In this document: piece after piece, positions 63,421 to 64,000 of the stretch
How positions within the stretch are numbered: position 1 is the stretch's first letter
Layout of the letters: each line of letters begins with the position of its first letter
Source of the DNA: Pisaster brevispinus
Lineage: Eukaryota; Echinodermata; Asteroidea; Forcipulatida; Asteriidae
Length of the DNA: 64,000 nucleotides
Reading direction: 5' to 3'
NCBI GenBank assembly: GCA_023634235.1
Contig: JAMKCF010000015.1
Span: 5,991,698 to 6,055,697, forward strand
Translations under genes and position numbers: made by a program
The notes under the pieces: model-generated
What the model saw: only the letters and a program-made list of their open reading frames with translations
The model's database searches: none
What the model was told of the DNA's origin: nothing

Positions 63421-64000
63421 TCGAGGGACACAAGCTCAGTACCCGTGAATGGCAGGGAATATCGCATTAAAACTCATTTAAATGTTGTATATTCTAGACA
63501 ATCTTTAACACTGACAATGTTTTCTCAAACATGTAGATGTGGATTTTTGAGCATGTGTAACACCAGCAACTAAAATGTTTTGTTTTCCTTTTCACTCGTT
63601 TCTCAACCTTTTGGAACCACGAAGCAGCAGAGACTCAAGGGGAGTGTTGTTGTGGGGAATGTTGTTGTTATTGTTGCTTAAAAACCCGGGGGCATAAATT
63701 CTGACTATAGAATCAGACGATTTACAAGTACAACGGGATAGTTTTTTGTGTGTGGTACGTTGGCACGGGGGTGGAGCTTTGTGAGGGACAGAAACCACGA
63801 ACCTCACTGCCTGGCAGTTTCGTTGTTCTTTTTCAGCATTCTTGCTTGATGACGCTGTAGTATTTATGTTTTTTTTTTATTGCAACCACAGAATGCGGGG
63901 AAAAATGAAACCAATAATTTTACCGAAACTGATATTAGAGCCCAAGAAAACGCATTGTCAGGAATGACAAATTCGGGACATTACCTTCCAACACTAACTC

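Larger units (their letters stand above)
59889..64000 (-). promoter_or_regulatory. 5' flank of TET: candidate promoter / 5' UTR intron region
   Basis: Exon 1 begins at a splice acceptor, so transcription starts somewhere above 59.9 kb, possibly outside the window. Two stretches are rich in CpG: about 60.54-60.86 kb and about 62.2-63.15 kb. The second has perfect CRE palindromes TGACGTCA at 62133-62140, 62913-62920 and 63127-63134, and AAGATGGCGGC (YY1-type) on the minus strand at about 62923-62936, an arrangement common near animal start sites. No 5' exon could be fixed: candidate donors (for example CGG|GTGAGA near 61316) are unsupported. A TTAA MITE (61367-61735) and an inverted repeat (60178-60334) lie inside. 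Confidence 0.4.

Overview
The window is animal nuclear DNA: AT-rich, intron-rich, and full of MITEs, tRNA-derived SINEs, LINE debris, microsatellites and homopolymer runs. One large gene on the minus strand accounts for every convincing coding segment. It encodes a TET-family 5-methylcytosine dioxygenase (2-oxoglutarate/Fe(II)-dependent) that keeps its own CXXC zinc finger. A single TET with an in-frame TET1/TET3-type CXXC domain, introns rich in TACATGTA words, and a MITE whose inverted repeats resemble GGGCCCAATTTCAT all point to a marine invertebrate deuterostome. An echinoderm, perhaps a sea star, is the most likely source; this is inference, not a direct identification.

Layout on the minus strand, from high to low coordinates. 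59.9-64 kb: 5' flank or 5' UTR introns, with three perfect TGACGTCA sites and a YY1-like motif. 58124-59884: first coding exon (587 codons), disordered N-terminus ending in the CXXC domain. 43296-58123: 14.8 kb intron. 43200-43295: a 32-codon phase-0 exon that is too short to stand out as an open reading frame and was found by its splice signals. 24810-43199: 18.4 kb intron. 15202-24809: eight clustered exons with a large disordered linker, the cysteine-rich region, the split double-stranded beta-helix catalytic core and the C-terminal tail. Joining the ten coding exons keeps one open frame of 2087 codons plus a TAG stop, and every junction has GT/AG and a compatible phase. Below 15.2 kb lie the 3' UTR (end not located) and 3' flank, where I found no other confident gene.

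The ten exons form one protein. The CXXC domain would target unmethylated or modified CpG DNA, and the C-terminal catalytic domain would oxidise 5mC. The Fe ligands (HxD and a distal His), both 2OG-binding Arg residues and the Thr/Tyr pair tied to iterative oxidation in human TET2 are all present. The small exon far from the CXXC exon, with a well-placed ATG and a CpG-rich stretch just upstream, suggests a possible internal promoter for a CXXC-less short isoform, as in vertebrate TET1 and TET3.

The rest is repeats. Families with two or more copies inside the window could be defined by self-comparison: MITEs with TTAA targets, hAT-like MITEs, GGGCCCA MITEs, an element with YY1 motifs in its inverted repeats, two tRNA-SINE copies, several unnamed dispersed repeats and tandem arrays. 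No CRISPR, operon or prokaryotic feature is present.
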